From NCBI GenBank assembly GCA_046483285.1, contig JAWODN010000102.1, positions 1-49,290 on the forward strand: a DNA stretch of 49,290 bases, given 5' to 3'. The notes under the pieces were generated by a model. It was not told where the DNA came from, made no database searches, and worked only from the letters and a program-made list of their open reading frames with translations. Shown here piece after piece: positions 29,216 to 37,410 of this stretch (positions are counted from its first letter, which is position 1; the number at the start of each line of letters is the position of its first letter). The stretch comes from CAYRTV01 sp046483285. GTDB taxonomy: Bacteria > Acidobacteriota > Aminicenantia > Aminicenantales > Aminicenantaceae. The translations under genes and the position numbers were made by a program.

Positions 29216-31726
29216 TCAGATTAACCGGATTTCTTCCCTGCACAGATAAAAAGAGGGGTGAGAAACAGAGAAGACATCCTCCAATACGGCCTGGGGCCGT
29301 ATCCCGTGCCCGGCTTGAAAAGAATAGGTGAGAATAATCCTGTTCCTGCTGGAGTTCTTTTCAATTTTATCAAGCATGGCTTGATCCTTCTGATTATGGT
29401 ACCTGCGGATGAGTTCCATCATTTCTGATATGCTGCTGTTTGCTGTTTTTTGCAAAGCGGCCTGAACGGGATCCGTGTTGAGATCAATAGAATAAACTAA
29501 TTTCCTGATCGATTTAGTCAGGGACGGTTCCCCGGATGAAATTTTTTGCACGGATAAAAACCGGATGCCTTCAGGAAAAAACCGGTTGACTGTTTTTTCC
29601 GAATGCTCCGGCAGAACAAAATGGGACTTGAATTCAAAAACCTCCTTTTTCCCTTCCATTCCCAGAGGAAGCGCGGGGGGGAACGACAATTGCATTTTAG
29701 GATGAAAACCGCCGGTGAAGACGGGTTTTATTCCAGCCCGGCGCAAACCCCTCTGAAGGATTGAACTCAAATCGATATGAGAAAAATAACGGGCACCGGC
29801 TGTCTTCTGATACCACGAGCGGTAACGGTGAACCGGGTTTTGATCTTTTTTTCCCAAAGGGGGCCAAACCATTTTGGAGGGCTCGGGAGCTTTTGTTTCA
29901 GGCCGGCTGAAGGAAGGGAATGAGCACCCCCGGCACTGAGAACAAATCCTGTCCGAACATTTCGGTGTCGGGACGGCTTTACGGGAGCACTCCCACTCTT
30001 CAGCCAGATGTGATTTTTTTATCCCGGTATCAATGTGATCCCAAGGCAGGACGGCGCTTTGGTCTATACAGGATAAATAATCCTGCATATCCATGCCTTC
30101 AAGATGAAAAGCTTCCTTCCATAACGAAAAGTCAAAACAGTCACCCCAGCCGTCGAATCGGGCGCCGTTTTCCCAGGCCCGCCGCAGGACAGAGGTTAAC
30201 CTTCGATCTCCGCGGGAAAAAACCGCTTCCAGAATGGAGCTTTTGATGGAATGGTCTTTAAATTGAATAAATTTATATTTTTTCAGCCTGGATTTAATAA
30301 ACCGGTGTTTTTTCGCAAGTGATTTCTCGGGTTCCATCCGGTCCCACTGGAAGGGAGTGTGCGGCTTGGGAATAAATGAAGAAACACTTAAATTAATTTG
30401 AGGAGGTTTGTTCAATTCTTTATAACCTAACCTGACAATTTCCTGAACTGTCTCTATGATTCCTTCGATATCCTTTTCAGTTTCAGTCGGCAACCCCACC
30501 ATGAAATAAAGTTTTATTTTTCGCCATCCCGAGGAAAATGCATTTGTAACCGCCTGCCGGATTTCATTTTCAGTTATATCCTTATTAATGACTTTACGGA
30601 GTCGTTCCGTCCCCGCTTCCGGAACCAGGGTGATTCCGGTCTTCCTCACCCGTAATATATTTTCAGCGATTTCCGTTGTGAGCATCCCGGGACGCAAAGC
30701 AGACAAGGAAAGAGATACTTTTTCCGGACTCAATTCCCGCATCAGATCTTCAATAACCTCGCTTAAGCGGGGATAATCGCCTACCGATAAAGCCGCCAAA
30801 GACGCGTCCTCAAATCCTGTTGACCGGACACTGCCCAAAACAATGGCGCTGATATCATCCGGATTTTTCCAGCGGGTGGGGAAATAAATTTGTCTCGCCT
30901 GGCAAAAGCGGCAATTCTGGGGGCAGCCTCTTCCCGCCTCCACTGAAACACGGTTGAATATCGTGCCTATGTTTGGGACGATAATATCTTGGGGAAAATC
31001 CTTTTTTTTGAGCGACTCCAGCACCCGTTTCTTAATCCGGACGGGAGCTTGATCCTGAGGGGTGACGGTCATTTTCCAAGAGTTTTCAGGCTGGCTGGGG
31101 GTGTACATTGACGGCACATAAACTCCGGGAATCGAAAGCCAATCCTTCACTCTCTCTTTTCGGTCTTTTATTTTTGAATATCTGTATTTTTCAATGATTT
31201 CGGGAAACACTTCTTCTCCATCTCCGATAACCAAGGCGTCGAAGATATCCGCCACCGGCTCAGGGTTAAAAGCGGCCGGCCCGCCGGCGATAACCAAAGG
31301 ATGGTCAGGTGTCCTGTCTCTTGATAACAGAGGAATGCCTCCGCTGTTCAATATGGTCAGGATATTGCTGTTGTTGAGTTCATATAAGAGGGAAAACCCG
31401 ATGATGTCGAAATGGTGAAGAGGAATCTTGTTTTCCAGAGAATATAAGAATATTCCGTTATCCCTCAGCTTTTCTTCAAAATCCATCCAGGGGGCGAAGA
31501 CCCGCTCCGCCGCCACTCCGGGAATTTTATTCAGAATGTGGTAGAGAATTTTTTGTCCGAGATGAGACATTCCCACTTCATAGACATCCGGGAAGGCCAG
31601 GGCAATTTTGACATCCACGTCAGCGGGGTCTTTTTTGATCTGGTTCCATTCCCCGCCGATATAGCGTCCGGGTTTTTGAACCTCTTTAAGAATGCCATGC
31701 CATTTTTGTTCGATATTCATTTTCAT
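29216..31726 (-). CDS. TIGR03960-like radical SAM protein fused to a DUF2344 domain
   Basis: An 836-837 residue protein. The N-terminal part (VKIALAFPDVYEVGMSHLGQKILY and the following B12-binding-like region) leads into a radical SAM core with VEAGRGCPQNCRFCQARQIYFP, the CX3CX2C cluster, near residue 270, and LVPEAGTERLRKVINKDIT. A second Cys cluster, CSDRICSQCRGCSF, lies near residue 600. The C-terminal 200 residues (YFSHIDLSSILQRGLRRAGIKPVFTGGFHPKMQLSFPPALPLGM) are DUF2344, usually a separate or fused partner. The reaction is unknown; linkage to mre/rod and RNase G genes is common. The start is MKMNIEQKWHG or the ATG at 31720; both fall within a family C repeat and lack a Shine-Dalgarno. 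Last gene of the mre cluster. Confidence 0.9.
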   Translation of the reverse strand: MKMNIEQKWHGILKEVQKPGRYIGGEWNQIKKDPADVDVKIALAFPDVYEVGMSHLGQKILYHILNKIPGVAAERVFAPWMDFEEKLRDNGIFLYSLENKIPLHHFDIIGFSLLYELNNSNILTILNSGGIPLLSRDRTPDHPLVIAGGPAAFNPEPVADIFDALVIGDGEEVFPEIIEKYRYSKIKDRKERVKDWLSIPGVYVPSMYTPSQPENSWKMTVTPQDQAPVRIKKRVLESLKKKDFPQDIIVPNIGTIFNRVSVEAGRGCPQNCRFCQARQIYFPTRWKNPDDISAIVLGSVRSTGFEDASLAALSVGDYPRLSEVIEDLMRELSPEKVSLSLSALRPGMLTTEIAENILRVRKTGITLVPEAGTERLRKVINKDITENEIRQAVTNAFSSGWRKIKLYFMVGLPTETEKDIEGIIETVQEIVRLGYKELNKPPQINLSVSSFIPKPHTPFQWDRMEPEKSLAKKHRFIKSRLKKYKFIQFKDHSIKSSILEAVFSRGDRRLTSVLRRAWENGARFDGWGDCFDFSLWKEAFHLEGMDMQDYLSCIDQSAVLPWDHIDTGIKKSHLAEEWECSRKAVPTPKCSDRICSQCRGCSFPSFSRPETKAPEPSKMVWPPLGKKDQNPVHRYRSWYQKTAGARYFSHIDLSSILQRGLRRAGIKPVFTGGFHPKMQLSFPPALPLGMEGKKEVFEFKSHFVLPEHSEKTVNRFFPEGIRFLSVQKISSGEPSLTKSIRKLVYSIDLNTDPVQAALQKTANSSISEMMELIRRYHNQKDQAMLDKIEKNSSRNRIILTYSFQAGHGIRPQAVLEDVFSVSHPSFYLCREEIRLI

Positions 31727-31764
31727 CGTTCGCGGTGTTCTTGTCCTCATGATGAATTCATAAA
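31718..31764 (+). repeat. Family C repeat, copy 4, overlapping a gene start
   Basis: TTTTCATCGTTCGCGGTGTT and CTTGTCCTCATGATGAATTC plus ATAAA match copies 2 and 3. On the other strand the TTCAT/TTTTCAT words are the ATG codons of the radical SAM gene, so the repeat supplies its translation start region. It lies 25 bases from the rodA stop. Confidence 0.7.
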
Positions 31765-31789
31765 GAAACGGCGAGGAAAAATATTTGTC

Positions 31790-32881
31790 TCAAATGTTGA
31801 CAAACCTCCTCATTTTGACATTGACAACCAACGCAACCGCGATGAAATTACTCCACAGCGAAGACCCGCCGTAACTATAAAACGGCAACGGAATTCCAGC
31901 CACGGGAAGCAGCCCCGCCGCCATAGAAAGATTGATCAAAAATTGACAGCTGAGCATAACCCCCACAATAAAGATGATATACATTCCCGCCCGGTCCCGT
32001 GATTTGGCCACAGAACGGAAAATTCTTGAGATCATAAGGTAATAAACAAAGATAACCACAGTGATACCGAGAAATCCAAATTCTTCTCCGGCAACAGAAA
32101 TGACGAAATCCGTGTGGCGGGCGGGAAGAAATCTCAATTGACTCTGGGTTCCTTCTTTGTAACCCTTTCCGAACAGTCCTCCCGAACCTATCGCAATCCG
32201 GGATTGCATAATATGGTACCCTGCGCCAAGGGGGTCCTTTTCCGGTTCAAGCAGGGTCCGGATGCGGTCCTTCTGGTAATCTTTGAGGAAAAAACTCCAT
32301 CCCCCCACCGCTGAAACCATTCCCAACATGAGCAATATGATAATTATTTTGCGGTTGGAGCCGGCAAGAATCATGGCTCCCAAAAAGAGAGGGACGAAGC
32401 TTAAAGCCGTGCCTAAATCCGGCTGGAGGGAGACAAGCACACCGGGGACGGCGACAACACCTCCGCTAATCAATGCCATATTGAAAGATAAAACAGGTTT
32501 TTTATATTCTTTGAATAGATAAGCCAGCACAAGAATAAGAATTATATTGGTCAGTAAAGACGGCTGTATTTGCATAAATTGAAGCCGTATCCATCTTTTT
32601 GTTCCTGCTGTCAGCTGGCCGAAAGCCAAAATCAAAATGAGTGATCCCACAGCCGCAGCATAAAAATACAGAGAATATTCCACTAAATGATTGTAATCGA
32701 TGGATAAAATGATCAAAAAAATCAGCAGTCCTGTTAAAATCCAAACGATTTGACGGAACGCATAATTGCCTGACAAGTGATGGGAACTGCCTTCGATGAG
32801 GATCACCCCCAGCAAAGAATTCAAAAGCATGAGGGCGATTAAGGCCCAGTCGATATTTTTTATATGACTCCGGTTAATCAT
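31790..32881 (-). CDS. rodA: Peptidoglycan glycosyltransferase RodA (SEDS family)
   Basis: A 363-residue, 10-helix SEDS protein that polymerises glycan strands for cell elongation with PBP2. GTKRWIRLQFMQIQPS, SLQPDLGTALSFVPLF, GGLFGKGYKEGTQSQLRFLPARHTDFVISVAGEEFGFLG (with the catalytic Asp in HTDF) and LPFYSYGGSS are the family blocks. The normally conserved QPSE-x-x-K stretch reads QPSLLTN (residues 106-112), so the Glu and Lys thought to pair in the central cavity are Leu and Asn. It overlaps mrdA by eight bases. Confidence 0.94.
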   Translation of the reverse strand: MINRSHIKNIDWALIALMLLNSLLGVILIEGSSHHLSGNYAFRQIVWILTGLLIFLIILSIDYNHLVEYSLYFYAAAVGSLILILAFGQLTAGTKRWIRLQFMQIQPSLLTNIILILVLAYLFKEYKKPVLSFNMALISGGVVAVPGVLVSLQPDLGTALSFVPLFLGAMILAGSNRKIIIILLMLGMVSAVGGWSFFLKDYQKDRIRTLLEPEKDPLGAGYHIMQSRIAIGSGGLFGKGYKEGTQSQLRFLPARHTDFVISVAGEEFGFLGITVVIFVYYLMISRIFRSVAKSRDRAGMYIIFIVGVMLSCQFLINLSMAAGLLPVAGIPLPFYSYGGSSLWSNFIAVALVVNVKMRRFVNI

Positions 32882-34682
32882 ATTTTTCCTGAAAGCATTT
32901 GAATAATTTTCCGGCTATAGGAGCGGCGGTGGCCCCTCCCGAGCCGCCATATTCCACAATCACCGTGACAACCACCTTGGCATCATCCCGGGGGGCAAAT
33001 CCGGAAAACCATGAATGCGTCCGGGTGAGTTTTATATTCTCCCCCAGCTTTTCCGCGGCTTCCAAGCCGATGACCTGGGTTGACCCGGTTTTGCCGCACA
33101 CTTCAAAATTTTTCACTCCCGCCGCCGCTGCGGTTCCGCCCCTGTTTGCGGATCGCCACATTCCCGCAATAACGCTTTCAAAATGGCCGGCAGGAATATC
33201 CATTCTTTCAGAATCACTGTCTGGAACGGCCCGGTCCTCATTTCCAGGCTCCGGCATCAGCATTAAGGGAACGACCTGCCGCCCCCGGTTGGAAATGGCA
33301 GCTGTCACTTTGGCCATTTGAAGAGGAGTGACCAGAAAAGGCCCTTGCCCTATGGAGATGGAAATGGTTTCTCCAGGATACCAGGGCTCATTCCGCACCC
33401 TTCTTTTCCAATCCGAATCCGGAACCAGGCCTGATATTTCCTGGGGAAGATCAATTCCGGTCAAGGCTCCCAAACCGAAATCCCGGGAATAGTCGGCGAT
33501 ATTTTGTATTCCCAATTTTTTTCCTAGATTATAAAAATAGATGTTGCATGAATATTTAATGGCCTCGGTCAAATCCAAAGCCCCATGCCCTGGGGCATAC
33601 CAACAGGAAAAGGGATGGCCGTAAATCACCGTTGCGCCTCCGCAATGAAAGCGCGTTTTGGCGGATATGATTCCGGAATCAAGAGCGGCGAGCCCTATCA
33701 AGGGTTTTATCAGCGATCCGGGGGAATACAATCCCCTTAATGCCCTGTTTTCAAGCGGATAGTCTTTACTTTCCACCAATTCCATCCATTCTTCCGGGGT
33801 AAATCTGTTGATGAATCGATTGGGATCAAAATGAGGATAGCTGGTCATGGCGAGGATTTCGCCGTTTTCAGGCCGCATCACCACTATCGCCCCTTCCCTT
33901 TCATTCAACAGCTCTTCCGCCAGGATTTGAAGGTCTAAATCGATCGTCAGCCGGATATCTTTTCCTTTAACTGGTTCTGTGCGGGCCAGCTCTCCTCTTT
34001 TCCGTCCTATGCTGTCGACTATTTCCCAAGCTCTTCCCTTTTTTCCCCTTAAAAGGGATTCATATTGTTTTTCAATTCCAGTTTTTCCCACCATATCTCC
34101 AACTTGGCTGGAATTGTATATTTCCATTTTTAATTCAGCGGGAGATATTTCTTGGAGATATCCCAGTATGTGGGATGCCGATTCATTAAGGGGATAATGC
34201 CGCTTGGTTTCAGCCTGAATGATCAATTCCGGAAACTTCTGTTTCCGGCTCTCCATTTTAGCCACTTCCAAAGGAGTTAAATTATCTTTAATAACGACCG
34301 GACGAAATGACGGAAATGAGCTGTACCTCTCCACCCGGCGTTTCAACTCCTCCCATTCCATATTCAATAAATCGGCGACTCTTTGATACGACTCTGTCAG
34401 ATTTTCCGCATTTTCCCTTATAAAAGACGCTTTGAAAGAAGCGGCGTTTTTCGCTAATATCCGTCCTTCCCGGTCCAAAATCAATCCGCGCTGAGGGGAA
34501 AGCAAAATTTCGCGAATCCGGTTTTCTTCGGATTTGTTCCAGAATATTTGATGATCAAGTATTTGTATTTTCCAAAAATAAAGCAAAATGATCACGAATA
34601 AAATCCGAACCAAAATAAAAAAAACATGAGACCGCTTGGGAAGCACGGAAAGATCATCGTAAATACGGTTTTTTTTAATCAT
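32874..34682 (-). CDS. mrdA: Penicillin-binding protein 2 (elongation transpeptidase)
   Basis: A 602-residue class B PBP that crosslinks peptidoglycan in the elongasome. One N-terminal TM helix (residues 19-40) is followed by the dimerisation region (SPQRGLILDREGRILAKN) and the transpeptidase domain. The active-site Ser-x-x-Lys is in GLYSPGSLIKPLIGL (SLIK rather than the commoner STFK), the SXN motif is KYSCNIYFY, and KTG is CGKTGSTQV. QGPFLVTPLQMAKVTAAISNRG is the usual conserved block. It starts in an ATGA overlap with mreD and runs into rodA. Confidence 0.96.
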   Translation of the reverse strand: MIKKNRIYDDLSVLPKRSHVFFILVRILFVIILLYFWKIQILDHQIFWNKSEENRIREILLSPQRGLILDREGRILAKNAASFKASFIRENAENLTESYQRVADLLNMEWEELKRRVERYSSFPSFRPVVIKDNLTPLEVAKMESRKQKFPELIIQAETKRHYPLNESASHILGYLQEISPAELKMEIYNSSQVGDMVGKTGIEKQYESLLRGKKGRAWEIVDSIGRKRGELARTEPVKGKDIRLTIDLDLQILAEELLNEREGAIVVMRPENGEILAMTSYPHFDPNRFINRFTPEEWMELVESKDYPLENRALRGLYSPGSLIKPLIGLAALDSGIISAKTRFHCGGATVIYGHPFSCWYAPGHGALDLTEAIKYSCNIYFYNLGKKLGIQNIADYSRDFGLGALTGIDLPQEISGLVPDSDWKRRVRNEPWYPGETISISIGQGPFLVTPLQMAKVTAAISNRGRQVVPLMLMPEPGNEDRAVPDSDSERMDIPAGHFESVIAGMWRSANRGGTAAAAGVKNFEVCGKTGSTQVIGLEAAEKLGENIKLTRTHSWFSGFAPRDDAKVVVTVIVEYGGSGGATAAPIAGKLFKCFQEKYD

Positions 34683-35173
34683 TCCTGTCTTTCATTGCGG
34701 CGGTATATTTTTTTGAATAAGGGAAAGAATTGGCTTCCTAAAACTGCGCTGATCAATGGATTGAAAAAAATCAGTCCCCCGTAAATATTCAAGGACTCCA
34801 AAAAAACAAAATAATACAAAACTATCCAAAATCCCAACTCTAAAGAAAAGAGAATCCACATGAATAAAAACAACCTGAACCGGGACATTAGCATAATTCT
34901 TTTTGCGGCGTATCCCGCCAGATAACCCATGATTGTTTTAGAAATCCCATAGATACCGAATATTCCCAAAGCCAAAGAATCTTGGATCAATCCACAGACA
35001 GCTCCTAAAACCGAACCAGCTATTTCACCGCGGACAACAGCAAAATATATAACCGTAATGCTGAAAACATTGATCAAAAGCGGAATGGCGACAGATATTT
35101 TGGCCATCAAAGAATAGAGAATGAACGCAGCGAGTATTCCAACGGCTCCGTGTACCCAATCGTTTATTTTCAT
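34679..35173 (-). CDS. mreD: Rod-shape protein MreD
   Basis: A 164-residue membrane protein with about five to six helices (KINDWVHGAVGILAAFILYSLM at the start). The GEIAGSVLGAVCGLIQDSLALGIFGIYGISKTIMGYLAGY block is typical of MreD, an integral component linking MreB, MreC and PBP2/RodA. ATG 35173 gives the standard start; a TTG-initiated form from 35227 would add 18 non-membrane residues. It overlaps mrdA by four bases. Confidence 0.92.
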   Translation of the reverse strand: MKINDWVHGAVGILAAFILYSLMAKISVAIPLLINVFSITVIYFAVVRGEIAGSVLGAVCGLIQDSLALGIFGIYGISKTIMGYLAGYAAKRIMLMSRFRLFLFMWILFSLELGFWIVLYYFVFLESLNIYGGLIFFNPLISAVLGSQFFPLFKKIYRRNERQE

Positions 35174-35244
35174 TTCACCCGCTGGGTAATATGACCCGAA
35201 CTTTGGAAAACCGCCTCGCCGCGGCAATGGAAAAAAGGATAAGG

Positions 35245-36081
35245 CTAATACGCATCATTAATATCCATAGTGATTATCCCCACGATATCCAGGTCTTTGA
35301 ATTTAAACATGGGTTGGACTTTTATGCTTCGGAATAAATCCTGGCTTTTTTTGACTGAATCCACCTTTCCAACCTCTAAATCAGGGGGATAGATCCCATC
35401 AAATCCGGTTGTGATCAAGACATCACCCGGCATAATAGTGGTATCGGTGGAAAGGATATATTTTAAACGGCACATGCCGCCGGCATCCCCCGAAATGATC
35501 CCCAAAGACTCCCCGTCTTTCTTTCTGACACTCACGCCGCTCTCAGTATCTGTTATCAATTGAACCCGGCTTTGGAATAAGGAAACGGGCTCAATCACCC
35601 TGCCGATCAAATTGCCGAACCGGTCCAAAACAATCATATCCGGCTTGACTCCGTGAATGGTTCCCCGGTTGATAACAACCGAGCTGTAAATGTTTCCCAT
35701 ATCAAAACCAATCACCCGGGCGCTCATTATGGTTTGGGATAATCCTTCGAGGATTTCCCGGACTTTTTTATCTTTCTTATAATGAAGCAGCAGATTTTTG
35801 AGCATACGGTTTTCTTGTCTCAGGTTAAAGACTTTGCGGTTCAATGCTTCATTGCGCCGGGACACGTCCCGGAAAAAGATATAATCATTCCAAGTCTTAT
35901 CGATAAAATAATATCCGGACCATATGGCGTTTTGAATGGGGGTGAAAACAGCGAAAACACATTTTCCCAAATAGCTTTCCTTTGAGGTCAAGGGGGTCTG
36001 CGAAGAAATTATGACCATTTGAAGTATGATCAGGGCGATAAAAACTGCAAGCCCTTTATTTTTTTTTAGGAAGGATAACAT
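35245..36081 (-). CDS. mreC: Rod-shape protein MreC
   Basis: A 278-residue periplasmic scaffold anchored by one N-terminal helix (KNKGLAVFIALIILQMVIISSQ). A coiled coil follows (about residues 75-105, RRNEALNRKVFNLRQENRMLKNLL), then the two beta barrels with VIGFDMGNIYSSVVINRGTIHGVKPDMIVLDRFGNLIGRVIEP, where the AR/NRGxxxGV pattern is diagnostic. It organises PBP2 and RodA. It is separated from mreB by 156 bases that contain a family B repeat. Confidence 0.93.
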   Translation of the reverse strand: MLSFLKKNKGLAVFIALIILQMVIISSQTPLTSKESYLGKCVFAVFTPIQNAIWSGYYFIDKTWNDYIFFRDVSRRNEALNRKVFNLRQENRMLKNLLLHYKKDKKVREILEGLSQTIMSARVIGFDMGNIYSSVVINRGTIHGVKPDMIVLDRFGNLIGRVIEPVSLFQSRVQLITDTESGVSVRKKDGESLGIISGDAGGMCRLKYILSTDTTIMPGDVLITTGFDGIYPPDLEVGKVDSVKKSQDLFRSIKVQPMFKFKDLDIVGIITMDINDAY

Positions 36082-36102
36082 GCAAACCTAACTTGATTCT
36101 CA

Positions 36103-36180
36103 TCACCTGACCTAAACCATAGCCTGACCTCTACCTTAGAAAATGGTTTCTTCGCAGCCATGGGAGCGGGTGAAAACGGC
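36103..36180 (+). repeat. Family B repeat copy between mreB and mreC
   Basis: CACCTGACCTAAACCATAGC is followed by CTGACCTCTACCTTAGAAAA and TGGTTTCTTCGCAGCCATGG, aligning with the copies at 13747 and 28623. It occupies most of the 156-base gap inside the otherwise tight mre operon. Confidence 0.65.
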
Positions 36181-36237
36181 CCCTCTCCTCCGCATCGGGA
36201 GAAACTCCGGCCTGCTTGTCAGCCAGGCGGAAAACCA

Positions 36238-37269
36238 TCAGATCAAAGAGATTTTTTTCAGTAAATCCAAATCATGGAGCATCTTTCCTGCCCCGAGAAC
36301 AACGGTTGTCAGTGGATTCTCGGTGATGAAAACCGGGAGCTGGGTCTCTTCACGGATCCGCTTGTCGATATTTTTAAGAAGAGATCCTCCGCCGGTCAAG
36401 ACGATGCCCCTGTCTATGATATCCGCTGATAACTCGGGAGGGGTTTTTTCCAAGGCGACTCGGACCGCTTCCACAATGGATCCAATGATATCTTCCAGGG
36501 CATCACGAATTTCCTGGTCATCCACAACTATTGTTTTGGGAATGCCCTCCTGCAAATCCCTGCCTTTGATCTCCAGCGTCATAGGTTCATCCAGCGGATA
36601 AGCTGAACCGATTTGCATCTTAACCTGCTCAGCCGTTTTTTCACCAATCAAAAGATTGTATTTCTTTTTGATATGCTGAATGATGGCTTCATCCATTTCG
36701 TTTCCAGCCACCCGGATGGAATGATTAAACACGATCCCAGTGAGAGAAATCACCGCGATATCAGTGGTCCCTCCGCCGATATCCACAATCATATTTCCCA
36801 TGGGTTCAGAGATAGGAAGCCCCGCTCCTACTGAAGCGGACATCGGCTGCTCCACCAGATACACTTCTGACGCCTTGGCCCGCATGGCCACGTCCTTGAC
36901 AGCACGCCTTTCCACCTGAGTGATGCCGGTAGGGATCCCGATGACAATCCGGGGCCGGAGAAGAAAGCTCCGGTTGTCAGCTGATTTTTTGATGAAATAA
37001 TCCAGCATTTTTTCAGCGATTTCAAAATCAGCGATAACACCATCCCGCATCGGCTTGATGGTCACGACACTGTTTGGTGTTTTTCCCAGCATTTCTTTGG
37101 CTTCTTTTCCAACAGCTTCGACTTTCCCTGTATCCTTGTTCATCACCACAATGGACGGTTCCTGGACTATAATACCTTTGCCTCTTAAATACACAAGAGT
37201 GTTGGCCGTGCCTAAATCGATAGCCAGATCACAAAGCAACTTTTCCTTCAGCCATTTTTTTAAGTTCAT
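36238..37269 (-). CDS. mreB: Rod-shape actin homologue MreB
   Basis: A 343-residue actin-fold ATPase that forms membrane filaments directing elongation. CDLAIDLGTANTLVYLRGKGIIVQEPS is the phosphate-1 region, IVDIGGGTTDIAVISLTGIV phosphate 2, and GIVLTGGGSLLKNID the adenosine loop. GAGLPISEPMGNMIV is the usual interdomain stretch. An N-terminal amphipathic helix (MNLKKWLKEKLL) would bind the membrane. ATG 37269 is preferred over the TTG two codons upstream; AAAGG precedes it. First gene of the mreBCD-mrdA-rodA-radical SAM cluster. Confidence 0.97.
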   Translation of the reverse strand: MNLKKWLKEKLLCDLAIDLGTANTLVYLRGKGIIVQEPSIVVMNKDTGKVEAVGKEAKEMLGKTPNSVVTIKPMRDGVIADFEIAEKMLDYFIKKSADNRSFLLRPRIVIGIPTGITQVERRAVKDVAMRAKASEVYLVEQPMSASVGAGLPISEPMGNMIVDIGGGTTDIAVISLTGIVFNHSIRVAGNEMDEAIIQHIKKKYNLLIGEKTAEQVKMQIGSAYPLDEPMTLEIKGRDLQEGIPKTIVVDDQEIRDALEDIIGSIVEAVRVALEKTPPELSADIIDRGIVLTGGGSLLKNIDKRIREETQLPVFITENPLTTVVLGAGKMLHDLDLLKKISLI

Positions 37270-37349
37270 GTTCAACCTTTATATTATCCTCGCTTTTTTT
37301 AGCATAAATTCACAATAATCGCAAATCAGCCGCCCTGATATATATTTTC

Positions 37350-37378
37350 TTGAAGTTTTTGATTTATCAATATATAAA
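37350..37378 (+). promoter_or_regulatory. Promoter of the second OPT gene
   Basis: TTGAAG (37350-37355), a 17-base spacer and TATAAA (37373-37378) lie 32 bases before the ATG, ahead of a strong AAGGAGG. The divergent mreB gene begins about 80 bases away. Confidence 0.5.
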
Positions 37379-37410
37379 AAGAAAATAATCAGAATCGATA
37401 AGGAGGGGCT

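Noticed and set aside
29216..31750. Composite transposon carrying the radical SAM gene between two direct repeats
   Set aside because: The flanking repeats are only about 45 bases, have no transposase, and the gene belongs functionally and positionally to the mre/rod cluster.
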